64,000 nucleotides of DNA, taken from NCBI GenBank assembly GCA_002794785.1, contig NBBA01000007.1, forward strand, positions 1,240,001-1,304,000, written 5' to 3'. The notes under the pieces were generated by a model. The model saw only the letters and a list, made by a program, of their open reading frames with translations, had not been told where the DNA came from and searched no databases. The position numbers and the translations under genes are program-made. This DNA comes from Coniferiporia sulphurascens. Lineage: Eukaryota; Basidiomycota; Agaricomycetes; Hymenochaetales; Hymenochaetaceae. The number at the start of each line of letters is the position of its first letter. The stretch's first letter is position 1. This document shows, one piece after another, positions 11,509-23,077 of the stretch.

Positions 11509-12041
11509 CACCCCACCCAGCTGCCCCGCCCATACTCCTTTCGGAGCTCATGGGGGCACTGTCCAACACCTCTAACTTGTTGGCTCCAGGCCTCTCAGGA
11601 ATAGGCTACTGACCCCTGAAATGGGTGGCCGACACCTACCCCGATGAGATTCTATCACTTTTCAATGACTGTCTGCACCTAGGGCACCACCCTGAGTGCT
11701 GGTGGGCAGCAAAGGTGGTGATGCTCCAGAAGCCTAACAAGAAAGACCCCTTCTCACCACGCTCATACCGGCCCATAACCCTCAAGGAGACCATAGGGAA
11801 ACTCCTTGAAAAGATCATAGCTAACCAGCTCCAGTACCTCATGAACATGCAGGACTGGCTGCCACCTAACCAATATGGGGGGCGTCAAGGCCATTCGGTC
11901 TACGATGCTGCCCAACACCTCTTACAGATTGCGGAACGTGCCCACTCCGAGGGCCTTGTCTGTTCGATCCTTGCAGTTGACATTCAGGGTTTCTTCGATT
12001 TGGTGCACCCCCAACTCCTCCACTGACAACTGTTAGACCTT
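11509..12041 (+). pseudogene. LINE copy D: reverse transcriptase fragment
   Basis: A subfamily 1 fragment of the reverse transcriptase, from PAAPPILLSELMGAL to LLHxQLLDL. It includes RPITLKETIGKLLEKIIANQLQ, NQYGGRQGHSVYDAAQHLL and motif A LAVDIQGFFD. TGA codons at 11610 and 12024 fall where other copies have Arg. It is bounded by minus-strand copies C and EG. It overlaps the last 180 bp of copy B in content, so it is a separate copy and not the rest of B. Confidence 0.85.
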
Positions 12042-12099
12042 TTTTAATTTTTTTAATTTTATTATTCCTGCAGTATTACATAATTACAAGCTGCCCCCC

Positions 12100-12355
12100 T
12101 ATTAAATAAATATAACTAATGATATAAATAAAGAATGGTCATATGAACAACCATCTTACTAAGTGAATGATAACGCAACGATAACGCCATACGATAGGAG
12201 CTATGATAGTTATAGTATATGTAGCTCACGGTAGATGTATATAAGGAGAGCTGGTCTCTACCATGAATATCATCGGTTTACACTGATAACCCACCTTTGC
12301 CTCAACTTCACCACTGCACCTCAACAGTCTACCACAAAGTGCATAGATTTTAAGA
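12100..12355 (+). repeat. Solo copia LTR in LINE EG 3' hairpin
   Basis: A 256-bp solo LTR (TATTAAAT...TTTTAAGA) flanked by CCCCC on both sides (12095-12099 and 12356-12360). It sits inside the C-run of the EG 3' hairpin. No internal copia sequence remains, so it arose by LTR-LTR recombination. Confidence 0.92.
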
Positions 12356-12619
12356 CCCCCCAAAGGGGGGGCCCTAACTACATAACAACAGAGGTGCCTG
12401 TCATCGCACAACGCACGAAACTGGGTGGGGGCCCTGCTCCCCAAAGGGTGCCAAGGTGGGAAGGGCCCCTATTAGTGAAGTAAGAATGGAAAGAGGGAGG
12501 AATACATATCACTACGGCCAAGCCAAACGGAAAACATCAGGCAAAAGGGGGTAGCTTAGAATTGGAAAGGGAGGGCGAGAGCACTGGCCGGGACATACAC
12601 GGGAGAGTCCGAAAGGCAG

Positions 12620-13704
12620 TCATAGATCAGAGGAAAAGGGGGGAAGTGCACCTGAAAGCTCCAAAAGAGCCGGGTCTGGGTCCTGGGTGTGGGGTCCAAG
12701 CATATGGCTCATGTAGTCCCTGAGGAGGTCCAAGTCCATATCTTCATCAGTCAGGTGGCCCCCCAGCTCCATTGCGGCAAAGGCCAAGCGGATGGCTGTG
12801 GAGGTGCGGTCGGAAAGGCGGTTAAGGTGCCCTGTCAGCTTAAGCCAGTGGTGCAGAACCTGGAGACGGTTTTCGTCAGCCCACTCGGCGTGGTGGGTTG
12901 GGAGAGGGTCACGGGGGGGCCAGACCTTGCAGATCCAGGGTTGGAATGTGAGACACCCGCCTAAGATGTGGGCGGTCGACTGGGCCAGCCAGGGTGGGTG
13001 GTTGTGCCACCTGCAGTGCGAGATCAGGCCATGCCTGTGCCGGTAGGTTGAGTCAAAGCTCAGCCAGTAGCCCCCATAGGGACCGGCGCGACAGAGGACC
13101 TGAGTGACTGCTGATAGTTCATGGCGAGGGTGGTCCACTGACTGCGTGAGGAGCTTTCGGGGGCGGTGGGAGGGGACCCCGTTGACGGCTAAGTATTTAT
13201 CTGCCATTGAGGCGAGTGGGCAGGCAAGTGAGAGGGACCAGCGCTCCATCAGAGTGTTGACAGTGGCCTCCTTCAGTGTGGAGGTGGAGGGTGCGAGTGG
13301 AGATGGGGGTAGATTCATTGTGAACTTCGCCTCATGGTCTGCCCATTCATTCCCAGGGATGTCGGAGTGACCCAGGCACCAGACGAAATGAATGGAGAGA
13401 TCTGGGTATGAGTCCAATAGAGTCTGGACCCCTGCCTTCCATTGGTGGAGGAGGTGTGCGCCTGGAACTGGCACCCATGTGCAGATGAGGTGGAGTGCTG
13501 TCAGCGAATCTGACAGAAAGAAGATGTCGGATGCGACAGGCAAGTGCTCCCGGAGGTGGTGTGCAGCCCAGCTTGGTGCAGAGGTGAGGGAGAAAATTTC
13601 CATGTCAGTTGCTGTTGTGCAGGTGGGGGATGCCAGCCAGCGAGAATTGAGGCAGGTAAGGTCCTTCATGGTGCAGACAGCCAAGCCAGACTTTGAGCCG
13701 ATGC
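12620..13704 (-). pseudogene. LINE EG ORF2 C-terminus (RNase H)
   Basis: This is the C-terminal part of the EG ORF2, reading from SGLAVCTMK to the stop at 12620. It keeps ATDMEIFSLTSAPSW, FLSDSLTALHL and HFVWCLGHSDIPGNEWAD, plus the HGLISHCRWHNHPPW tail. It is cut from the rest of the ORF at 13704 by insertion of LINE F. The GSKSG segment of the RNase H domain is shared across that break. Confidence 0.9.
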
Positions 13705-13763
13705 CAAAACCTTCTTGTCCAGTAACCACCACCATCAACTAGTGGGGCAGCTAAAACTCCCCC

Positions 13764-15819
13764 ATGTCGACCCACAGTGATTACCGGAACACCCCTTGTC
13801 ACACCCGACCCACCGTCCCCTCAACCTTGTCGGCTAGTCTAGCCGCCGCCCATGCCGCTGAAGCAGCCACCAACATGGCTGCCGAAGCCGCCGCCTCTGC
13901 TCAGCATGAGACGACCCCCACCCCCTACTCGCAAAACCCCCTCCTGGCCCCGACCTCCTCCCCAGACGTCCTCGCACCATCCCCTGCTATAGGCGACTCC
14001 CAACTAATCTCGGCCTACGACTTCACCGCCCAAGCGTGTGCAGAATCGAGGCAGACATCCCGAGCCGGCTCCCCAGCAGCCTCGGCAGGATCGACCCATG
14101 GCTCCAATGAATTCAGTGAGACAACCCCAGAGATGGCAGTTGACCCCCATACCCCCCCGCAACAGGTGGGAGGCGCAAGCCTCGGGCAGAAACGCTCCTC
14201 GGCCGCCATGTCACCTCTCACACCGAGAGGACCCCCCGCACACCGCACAACAGCATGAACAGCACACTGCAGGGTTCATGTACTCCCTCACCTGAGCCCT
14301 GGACAACTTCGACCAGCAAACCAGGGATGCCACCACCGAGACGATCAACATCAAGGCCGCGCAGTTTGTGGGAGACCTCCTATGGAACGTCCAACAAACG
14401 CTGGCCAACATAGAACAAGACAGGACATACCCACAGAACATCATCTTCCGCAACACAGTGATGGCCTATAACTTCGCAAGGGAGGGGGCGGTAATTGCCC
14501 TCCCGGAACCCTTCACCCCAGCTTGCCCCCCCCAAAGGGCCCCAGCCACCACCAGGACCCCCAGCACCACCCCCATGACCCCAGAAATGAGGGCGCTGAC
14601 TGAGGCAGTCAAGTGCCTGACTACTGATGTGGCTTCTATTTCATGCCAGATGTCTTCCATCAACTCTAGGCCTGCCCAACGCCAACAACAACAACAACAA
14701 CCGCAACAACCGGCCCCCCAAGCCGCCGTCCAGGCCGCTCCCACCTCCTACACCCAAGTGGCCGCAGCAGCGGCCCCCCCGACAACTGCCAACCCATCTC
14801 CAGTGGCTCCTGCCATGGGAGCGGTCATCAACCCAGCGCCAAAGAAGAAGAAATGCCAGTGGAAGGTGCCCCCACCCCCCACAATGTATGCCAAGGACCC
14901 AATCTTGGTGCTAACCCCCACAGTCGGCATACAGGCCGAAAACCAGAAGTCAGCAATGGCACTGACAAAAACGTCCTGTGAGTTCTTCACCTCCCTCCCA
15001 ACTGCAGACCAAGTCCCGGTCTTGTCCTCTTCATACAACATAAAAGGGAACATCGTGACCACATTTGCAGTGTGCCCATCCTCGGCAAACCCGACCACAG
15101 AAACGATCATTGATTGTCACTCCATGGCCTATGCCTCACACATGCGCACAGAGTGCATCACAACTGGAATTAACATTCCTGCCGCATTCTCCCTAACCCC
15201 CTCCAGAGTCCACCCCCGGTCCGCACTATGCATCTCTATGGTGCCCTGCAAGGACTTCCTGTTTGGCCAAAATGGACACACCATAAACGAGAAGGCCCTC
15301 ATGGCTGAAATCTGGCACAACCCGGCACTCCGCAACCTCGACTTTGTTGTCACCCCCCACTTTGCTGCCACCGAGGACCACCTGCCATTACTAGACAGGT
15401 GCCCAGTGGTTTTCTCCTTCGTCGACCCCGATGGATCCATCTGCAAATGCCTCCTCAAGAGGCCACGCGTGTGGATGTTCGGATCCGCCCTCCGGCTCTT
15501 GGTCCTGCCAGTTCACCCCACCCTCACCCAATGTGAGCGGTGCCAGGGCCTCGGTCATGGAACCAAGGGCTGCCGAGCCCAATCATGCTGCGCCGATTGC
15601 GCAGGAGCCCATCTCACCCACAACCACCACAAGTTGTGTGCCCACTGTGCAACCGACGCAGTGCCCGAAGGCGACACTTGTCCCCACCCCCACCTATGCA
15701 ACAACTGCAAGGGCGACCACCCCGCCACCCTGCTGGCCTGCCCTAAGAAGAGGTGTTACCGCCAAATCGAAGAGGCCCTTGCCGCCAACCCCTCTGATGA
15801 TCAGATGGAGGAAATATGA
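13764..15819 (+). pseudogene. LINE F ORF1 (Gag-like, CCHC zinc knuckles)
   Basis: The start ATG at 13764 corresponds to the ORF1 starts of L and EG. The protein of about 685 residues has an Ala/Pro/Thr-rich N-terminus, a conserved middle (FVGDLLWNVQQT, AYNFAREGA), a poly-Gln stretch (QQQQQQPQQ), a basic KKKKCQWK patch and a C-terminal Cys/His region. That region includes CERCQGLGHGTKGC and CNNCKGDHPATLLAC with a further cluster between. Such proteins bind element RNA. A one-base loss near 14,240 moves the frame, and TGA 14293-14295 replaces an expected Arg; the rest is open to the stop at 15817-15819. The last four bases overlap the ORF2 start (ATGA). Confidence 0.9.
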
Positions 15820-18800
15820 TAGAGAAGCTCTCTATCTTGCAGTGGAACGCCGCCCGCTCACTAGCGGCGATACATTCCCTCATCCCTGTCCTTACAACTG
15901 ACCCATCCCCTCCACACCTAATTCTTATACAGGAACCACCCTGGTACCAAATAGGACTACAACCCTCCCTCAACGACCCCACCGGCACCCCGGTATTTAA
16001 CATCCCAACCATCCCAGGCTACATACCTGTTCTACCACCAGAGGTCTGCCCTCAGGTAGTAACATATGTAGCCCGGGCCCTCCCCGCTACCTCCTGGTCG
16101 ATCCTCGGCGCCGCCTCACATGGCACAGACATACTGATGGTGGAGGTCCGATCCCAACTCACCATCCGGGTGTGCAACTACTACAGCATGCACCCCCCGG
16201 ACCGCGAGCACGCCTCCCCCCAGTACCCAGGTGAGTCCTTCCTGTTCTCACTCCCCTCGGTGCTAGCCACCACTCTACTCGTGGCAGGCAACTTCAACCA
16301 TTGCCACCACATGTGGTCCGAACTCTCAGCCACACGGTGAGATGACCTGGGGGCACAACCCCTCGATGACTTTTTCCATGGGCATGGCCTGGCGCCTGCC
16401 CACCTTCCTGACTCTGACTCGAGGCCCAATGGCAACCATCGCCGGTGCCCCATTGACATGATCTGGGCCCCACCTGCAGTCAACCCCGACTCTATTATAG
16501 ATACGGCTACCTCCGACCACTCACCATTGTCTGACCACGCCATCCTGCGCTGGTCCCTGCCGTCTCAGCCCCCACCACCTGTCCTAAAAACACGTCGGCT
16601 ATCACCAGCCGACAAGGGGGAATGGACCAATATCGCCTTCCCTCTCCTTGAAGAAGCCTTCCAACTCCCAGGGCTTGACACCCACACCCTGAACATCAAA
16701 GCAAAGGCGGTTATCGACTCAATGGTCACCGCACTCCAGCCGTTCACCCGCCTCTCGAAACCGTCAAAAACGGAAGTCCCATGGTGGTCACCCCACTGCA
16801 AGACCCTTCTATCCGCAATCATGACGGCCACCACCCCCCTACAGTGCTCTTCAGCACGATGTGCCTTCAAAAGAGGCGTTAGGACAGCCAAACAACAGTT
16901 CTATGCTGACCAGGCAGCAGAAGCAGACACCTCCAATATCTGGAACTGGGCCAAATGAGGCCTAGGCAACCGACCCACCCCCATCCCCTCACTCAGACGA
17001 CAGGATGGATCCTTCACCCAGACGGACGCCGAGAAAGGTGAGCTTTTCCAAGAAACCTTCTTTATGCCCCCCCCACCCCAGGCAGCGACCGACACCCCGC
17101 TACCCCCAACTCAACCAGCTGCCCCACCCATACTCCTAACGGAGCTCACAGGGGCACTGGCCGACACATCCAACTTGTCGGCTCCGGGCCTCTCGGGGAT
17201 AGGGTACCGCCCCCTGAAATGGGTGGTGGACACCTACCCCGGTGAGATACTCACACTTTTCAATGACTGTCTGTGCCTGGGCCACCACCCAGAGTGCTGG
17301 TGGGCAGCAAAAGTGGTGATGCTCAGGAAACTGAACAAGAAGGACCCATTCTCACCGCGTTCATACCAGCCCATCACCCTCGAAGAGACCCTAGGTAAAC
17401 TCCTGGAGAAAATCATTGCTAACCGGCTCCAGTTCCTCACCAACACGCAGGACTGGCTGCCACCTAACCAATACGGGGGGACGCCAGGGCCATTCAGTCT
17501 ATGACGCCGCACAACACCTCCTACAGATTGCGGAACGTGCCCACTCAGAGGGCCTCGTATGTTCGGTCCTAGCGGTCGACATTCAGGGCTTCTTCGACTC
17601 AGTACACCCCCACCTCCTCCACCAACAATTGTTGGATCTCAGTTGCACCCCTGACATGGCCAACTGGTGTCTATCCTTCATGACGGATTGGCGGGTAGCG
17701 GTCTCCTTCGACGGCACCACCCTCCCCACTGCCCCTAAACCAGACTTCGGCACCCCACAGGGATCGCCTGTCTCCCCTATTTTATCAACGATCTTCGCAG
17801 GGGTGGTCCTCCGGCGCTTTCACCAAGCTGGCACCACTGCACTGGCATACATTGATGACCATTTACTTATTTGTGTAGGTCCCTCCATGGCATCCAACTG
17901 CCACATGCTTGCCTGTGCATACCAACAACTCAACACCCTCTTTGGCACCATTGGCCTCAACATCAAAGCCGCCAAGACGGAATGCCTCCATTTCCACCCA
18001 CCCCAGAGACGAACTGGCTATGAAGGCTGGGACTCAGCCGGGGTTCAGGTTGACCCAAACACCCTGATCCACCCCTCAATCCCACTATGATGGTTGGGGA
18101 TATGGTGGGACCTGGGCCTCTCCTTCAAGCCCCATGTGGAGCGCATGTGCTCCAAGGGGCTCTCTACCCTAGCCGCCCTCCACATCCTGGGTAACACCCA
18201 ATGCGGCATCTCGGCCCTACTCCTCCACCACCTGTACACCTCCTGCGTCCACTCCATGCTTGCATGGGGAGTGCCAGTATGGTATCACAGTCACCGGCAA
18301 AAAACCCTGGTTACCCGACTACAGGCTGTGCAGAACATGGCTTGCAGATGGATTTTAGGTGTCTTTAAAGGTGCCTCCCCCCATTCCACAAACTTTCTAT
18401 GTTCCATTCCCCCTCTTTCTTTCTATTTTGAGTATATAAAGACGACCCATTCCCTATGCCTATGGCAAACCCCCCACGCTATTGGCCGAAAACTGTTTAA
18501 AAACGTAACTAATAGGCCTTTCTCCCTTTCTTTGCAGGTCCGAGCCCCCTGGGTTCAACAGGTCCCAGCATACACGCATCCCCCATGGACAGACCCTCTG
18601 GCCTTCACAAAAGACCGTGTTCACTTCACCACCCCCGTCACCCCAGTTAGCGCTGACACCCGGAAGTCATTTGTGGCGGCCACACGCCAACTAGGCCTCA
18701 CCCCGCATGTACAGGTATTCACTGATGGCTCCCGCATTGACAATAAGTCGGGCTTGGCCATCTGTGCCATGCTTGGCCACACCCGACTCCGGTCCCGACG

Positions 18801-19815
18801 ACTGGAGTCCCCCATCTGTGCCACAGCCATGGACACCGAGGAATTCTCCCTCGCCACGGCCCCGGGCTGGGTCGCACACCGCCTCCCAGCACAACTGCGT
18901 GTCACATTGGATATCTTCTTCTTGTCCAATTCGCTGACCGCCCTACACCTTTTCCGCACCTGGGTCGCCGCCCCTGGCACCCATCTCCTACACATTTGGA
19001 AAGTGGGTGTGAAGACTCTGCTAGACTCATACCCCCAGCTCACTGTCCATTTCGTATGGTGCCCCGGACACTTGGACATCCCCGGAAATGAATGGGCTGA
19101 CATGGAAGCTAAGCTGGCGACCAAGCTCCCTCCATCCGACCTTAAACCCTCCACCTCCACACTAAAAGAAGCCACTGTCTGCACTCTTATGGAACAATGG
19201 ACGCTCTCATTAGCCCGCCCACTAGCCTTGACCACCAACAAATACTTGGCAGTCCACGGTCTACCCTCATGCCGACCTCGAAAGCTCCTCATGCATTCGG
19301 TTGACCATCCACGCAGTGAGCTATCCGCAGTAGTGCAGGTCCTCTGCCACGCCAGTCCCTACGGGGGTTACTGGCTGAGCTTTGACTCAACCTACCGATG
19401 CAGGCACGGCCTGATCTTGCATTGCAGATGGCACAACCATCCCCCCTGGCCCACGCAGTCGACCGCCCACATCCTTGGCGGCTGCAGCACCTTCCACCCA
19501 TGGATACAGCGCGTGTGGCCACCTCGGGACCCTCTCCCAGTCCACCACTCAGAGTGGGCTGACAAAAACCGCCTCCCGGTTCTGCGCCGCTGGCTAAAGC
19601 TGACAGGGCATCTTAACTGCCTTTCCAACCATACTGCTGGAGCCATCCGGCTGGCCTTTGCCGCGATGGACCTGGATGGCCACCCCACTGACAAGGATAT
19701 GGACTTGGACCTACTAAGGGAATACATGCGCCATATGCTCGGACCACGAACTCGGGACTCGGACCTAGCCCTCTTGGAGCTATCAGGTACGCTCCCCCCT
19801 TTCCCATCTGACTAA
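15816..19815 (+). pseudogene. LINE F ORF2 (endonuclease, reverse transcriptase, RNase H)
   Basis: About 1,333 codons. The endonuclease (residues 1-240) has SILQWNA, LILIQEPPWYQ, CPIDMIWAPP and SDHAILRW; its usual GDFN is GNFN here. The reverse transcriptase (about 330-700) has LAVDIQGFFDSV, TPQGSPVSPIL and ALAYIDDHLLI. RNase H (about 965-1100) has VFTDGSRID, FLSNSLTAL (Asp to Asn) and CPGHLDIPGNEWAD. A Cys/His tail follows. Stops are TGA at 16338, 16956 and 18088. An inserted A at 17481 shifts frame just upstream of motif A, and copy H carries the same extra base. Translation is probably coupled to ORF1 through the ATGA overlap, as known for some LINEs and victoriviruses. Confidence 0.92.
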
Positions 19816-20066
19816 CGCCTGCCTTTTGAATTCCCCATGATACATCTCAGCCGGCACTCTTGCCCTCCTATTCTCACTTCTAAGCTTCTTACCTTAACCT
19901 GCCCTCACCCGCTTGGTTTGTTCGTAGCGATATGTATCCCTCCCACTCGAGTTGTTTCTTACTAAATAGGGGCTCTTCACACTTTGGCACCCTCCAGGGA
20001 GCAGAGCCCCCACCCAGTTTTGTGCAATGCACAATGATGGGCGCCTCTGTTGTTATGTAGTTAGGG

Positions 20067-20083
20067 CCCCCCCTTCGGGGGGG
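20067..20083 (+). other. LINE F 3' UTR hairpin (C7-TTC-G7)
   Basis: This is the intact form of the 3' hairpin: seven C and seven G around a loop that reads C(TTCG)G, a UUCG tetraloop in RNA. It sits about 30 bp before the A-rich tail. Confidence 0.8.
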
Positions 20084-20154
20084 CAGCTTGTAATTATGTA
20101 ATACTGCAGGAATAATAATTTAAAAATAAAAATAAAAAAACTTTGAGCCGATGC

Positions 20155-23077
20155 ATGAGCCATTGGTGAAAACCTGGAGGTGGGGGAGGGTGCTCAGGGA
20201 GCGCATGGCACCCACAAATTCTTTGCGGGTGTCTTTGCTGACCGGAGTGATAGGAGTGGCAAATGAAACTCTTCCATTTGTAAAGGCCAGAGGATCTGTC
20301 CAGGGGGGATGAGTGTATGCAGGGACCGGCTGAACCCAGGGGACCCAGACCTGCAGAGAAGTGGAAAAGGGATGGTTAGTTACTGTTTTGTAATAGCATT
20401 TTCTACTGATGGAGTGCGGGGTGTGCCAGAGGCACAGAGAGTGGAGGGTCTTAGCATATTCAAAATAATAAGAAAGGGGGGGAAGGGAACAAAGAAAACT
20501 TGTAGAGAAGGGGGAGGCACCTTTGTAGACGCCCAGGATCCATCTGCATGCCATGTTTTGCACAGCCTGCAGGCGGTTTACTAATGTTTTTTGGCATCGG
20601 CCATGGTACCATACCGGGGCGCCCCATGTCAGGACAGAGCAGACGCAGGCGGTGTATAGTCAACGAAGGAGGAGGGCCAAAATTCCGCATTCGGTGTTGC
20701 CAAGGATGTGGAGGGCAGCGAGCGTGGAGAGGCCCTTGGAATGCATGCGCTCTATGTGGGCCTTGAAGGTGAGGTGGAGTCCCACCATATTCCCAGCCAA
20801 TGGAGTGGGATGGAAGGTCGGATAAGCGTGGTGGGGGCGACCCACACTCTGGCAGTGTCCCAGTCAGTGTAGGCAGCTGAACATCGTCGGGGTGGGTGAA
20901 AGTGAAGGCACTCCATTTTGGCAGCTTCAATGTTGAGACCGATGGCACCAAAGTGGGCATTGAGTTGGTGGTAGGCATTAGACAGTTGCTGGCAGTTGGA
21001 TGCCACACTGGGTCCGATGCACACTAGGAGGTGGTCATCGACATATGTGAGGGCAGTGGTGCCGGTTTGGTGAAATTTCCGGAGGACCACGCCCACGAAT
21101 ATAGTCGAGAGGATCGGGGATACCAGTGACCCTTGAGGGGTGCCTAGGTCGGGTTTCTGGGCTGTTGGAAGGGTGGTGCCATCGAAAGCAATAGACACCT
21201 GCCGATCCGTCATGAAGGACAGGCACCAGTCCGCCATGTCTGGTGGGCACTGGAGGTCCAACAGTTGCCGGTGGAGGAGTTGTGGGTGTACTGAGTCAAA
21301 GAACCCCTGTATGTCGACTGCAAGGACCGAACATACACGGCCCTCAGCGTGGGCTCGCTCCGCGATCTGTAGAAGGTGCTGAGCGGCGTTGTAGACGGAA
21401 TGTCCTTGATGCCCCCCATATTGGTTAGGTGGCAGCCAGTCTCTCGTGTTAGCAAGGAACTGGAGCCAGTTAGCTATAATCTTTTCAAGGAGTTTCCCTA
21501 AGGTCTCCTCTAAGGTAATGGGCCGATATGAGTGCAGTGAGAAGGGGTCCTTCTTGTTTGGCTTCTGGAGCATTACCACTTTTGCTGCCCACCAGCACTT
21601 AGGGTGGTGCCCCATGTGCAGACAGTCGTTGAAAAGGGCAAGAATCTCCTCAGGGTGGGCGTCTACCACCCATTTCAGGGGGCGATATCCGATCCCCAAG
21701 AGGCCCGGAGCTGACAAGTTGGAAGTGTCGGACAGTGCCCCCGTAAGCTCCATGAGGAGGATGGGCAGGGCAGCTGGTTGGGGAGGGGGTTGTGGGGTGT
21801 CGGCTGCTTGTTGGGGTGGTGGAGGCGTGAAGAAAGTTGTGTGGAAAAGCTCACCTTTCTCATTGTCCGTTTGGGTGAAGGAGCCATCATGCTTTTTGAG
21901 CGAGGGGATTGGTGTGGGGTGGTTGCCGAGGCCTCATTTGGCCCAGCTCCAGATGTTAGAGGCGTCTGCTTGGTCCGCCTGCTCGGTGTAGAAATGTCGC
22001 TTTGCCGCCCAGATGCCCCGCTTAAATGTGCGGCAGGCTGCTGACCGCTGAAGGGGGGTGGGGGCCACTGAGATTGCCTGGAGGAGCGATTTACAGGTCA
22101 GGGTCCACCAGGGGACCTCGGTTTTGGACGGCTTGCTGATTCTGGTGAAGGGGGTGAGGGTGGAAATCATGGAGTCGACTACTGCCTGTGCTTTGATGTC
22201 GAGGGTGTGGGTGTTGTCCACTTGTAGTAGGAAGGCGGCTTCAAGTAGTGGGAAGGTGATGTCGGTCCATTCCTCCTTGTCAGCTGGTGTTAGCTGGTGG
22301 GTTTTGACAGTGGGAGGTGGGGGCTGGGATGGCAGGGACCAGTGTAGGATGGCGTGGTTGGACAGGGCGGAGGTGGTTGAGGTGCCCGAGTCGAGGATTG
22401 AATCCGGGTTTATTGCAGGGGGGGGACCAGATCATGTCAATTGGGCACCGCTGATGGTTGTTGACGGGTCTAGAGTCAGAGTCTGGGAGGTGAGCTGGCG
22501 CAAGGCTGTGCTCCTGGAAGAAGTCATTGAGAGGTTGCGCTCTCAAGTCCTCCTGCCATGCAGCGAGGAGTTTGGACCACAAGTGGTGGCAATGGTTGAA
22601 GTCACCTGCCACAAGGAGAGTGGAGGCCAAGGCCGGTGGGATTGTGAAAAGGAAAGACTCACCAGGGTAGAGGGGGGTGGTGGTGGTGCAGTCCGGCATG
22701 TGCATACCATAATAGTTGCAAAGGTGGATTGTCAGGAGTGAGTGGATTTCGATGGTGAGGACGTTGGTGCTGGAGGATGCGGTGCCTAAGACTGACCAGG
22801 CGGTTGATGGAATGGCACGGGATACGTACATGACTACCCTTGGCCGGGTGGCTGGGGGAAGAACAGCTATGTATCCTGGGAGGGATGGGACATTGAGTAC
22901 TGGCATGCCAGTTGGATCGGTGAGTGAGGGCTGGAGGCCAATTTGGTACCAGGGCAGTTCCTGAATCAAAATGATGGTGGGTGGGGATGGGTCAGTGGTA
23001 AGGATTGGAATAAGGGAATGGACTGTGGCTAAGGAGTGGGCAGCATTCCACTGAAGAATAGAGATGTCTCTATTCAT
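20155..23077 (-). pseudogene. LINE EG ORF2 N-terminal two-thirds
   Basis: ORF2 starts at ATG 23077 (MNRDISILQWNA), overlapping the ORF1 stop by ATGA. The endonuclease (23077-22280) keeps the IQELPWYQ, VAGDFNHCHH and CPIDMIW motifs. A frame change near 22,280 is followed by the linker and the reverse transcriptase (21753-20752) with LAVDIQGFFDSV, TPQGSLVSPIL and ALTYVDDHLLV. A second indel near 20,775 precedes the final segment, which runs into RNase H and is cut at 20155 by LINE F. The rest of the domain is at 12620-13704. Confidence 0.9.

Larger units (their letters stand above)
13705..20140 (+). mobile_element. LINE copy F: full-length subfamily 1 element with target duplication
   Basis: A 6.4-kb element with 5' UTR, ORF1, ORF2, 3' UTR and an A-rich tail (about 20116-20140). 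It lies in the RNase H region of EG and is flanked by the 14-bp duplication CTTTGAGCCGATGC at 13691-13704 and 20141-20154. This defines both ends and shows F is younger than EG. Like the other copies it is inactive: it has a frameshift in ORF1, one in ORF2 and several TGA codons. Confidence 0.95.

Noticed and set aside
11400..11700. D as a twin-priming inversion of the 5' end of LINE C
   Set aside because: D belongs to subfamily 1 and C to subfamily 2, and D covers sequence that C already contains rather than the sequence upstream of it.
11509..12041. LINE D as the continuation of LINE B after insertion of C
   Set aside because: D repeats about 180 bp already present at the end of B and differs from it by many substitutions, so it cannot be the right half of the same copy.
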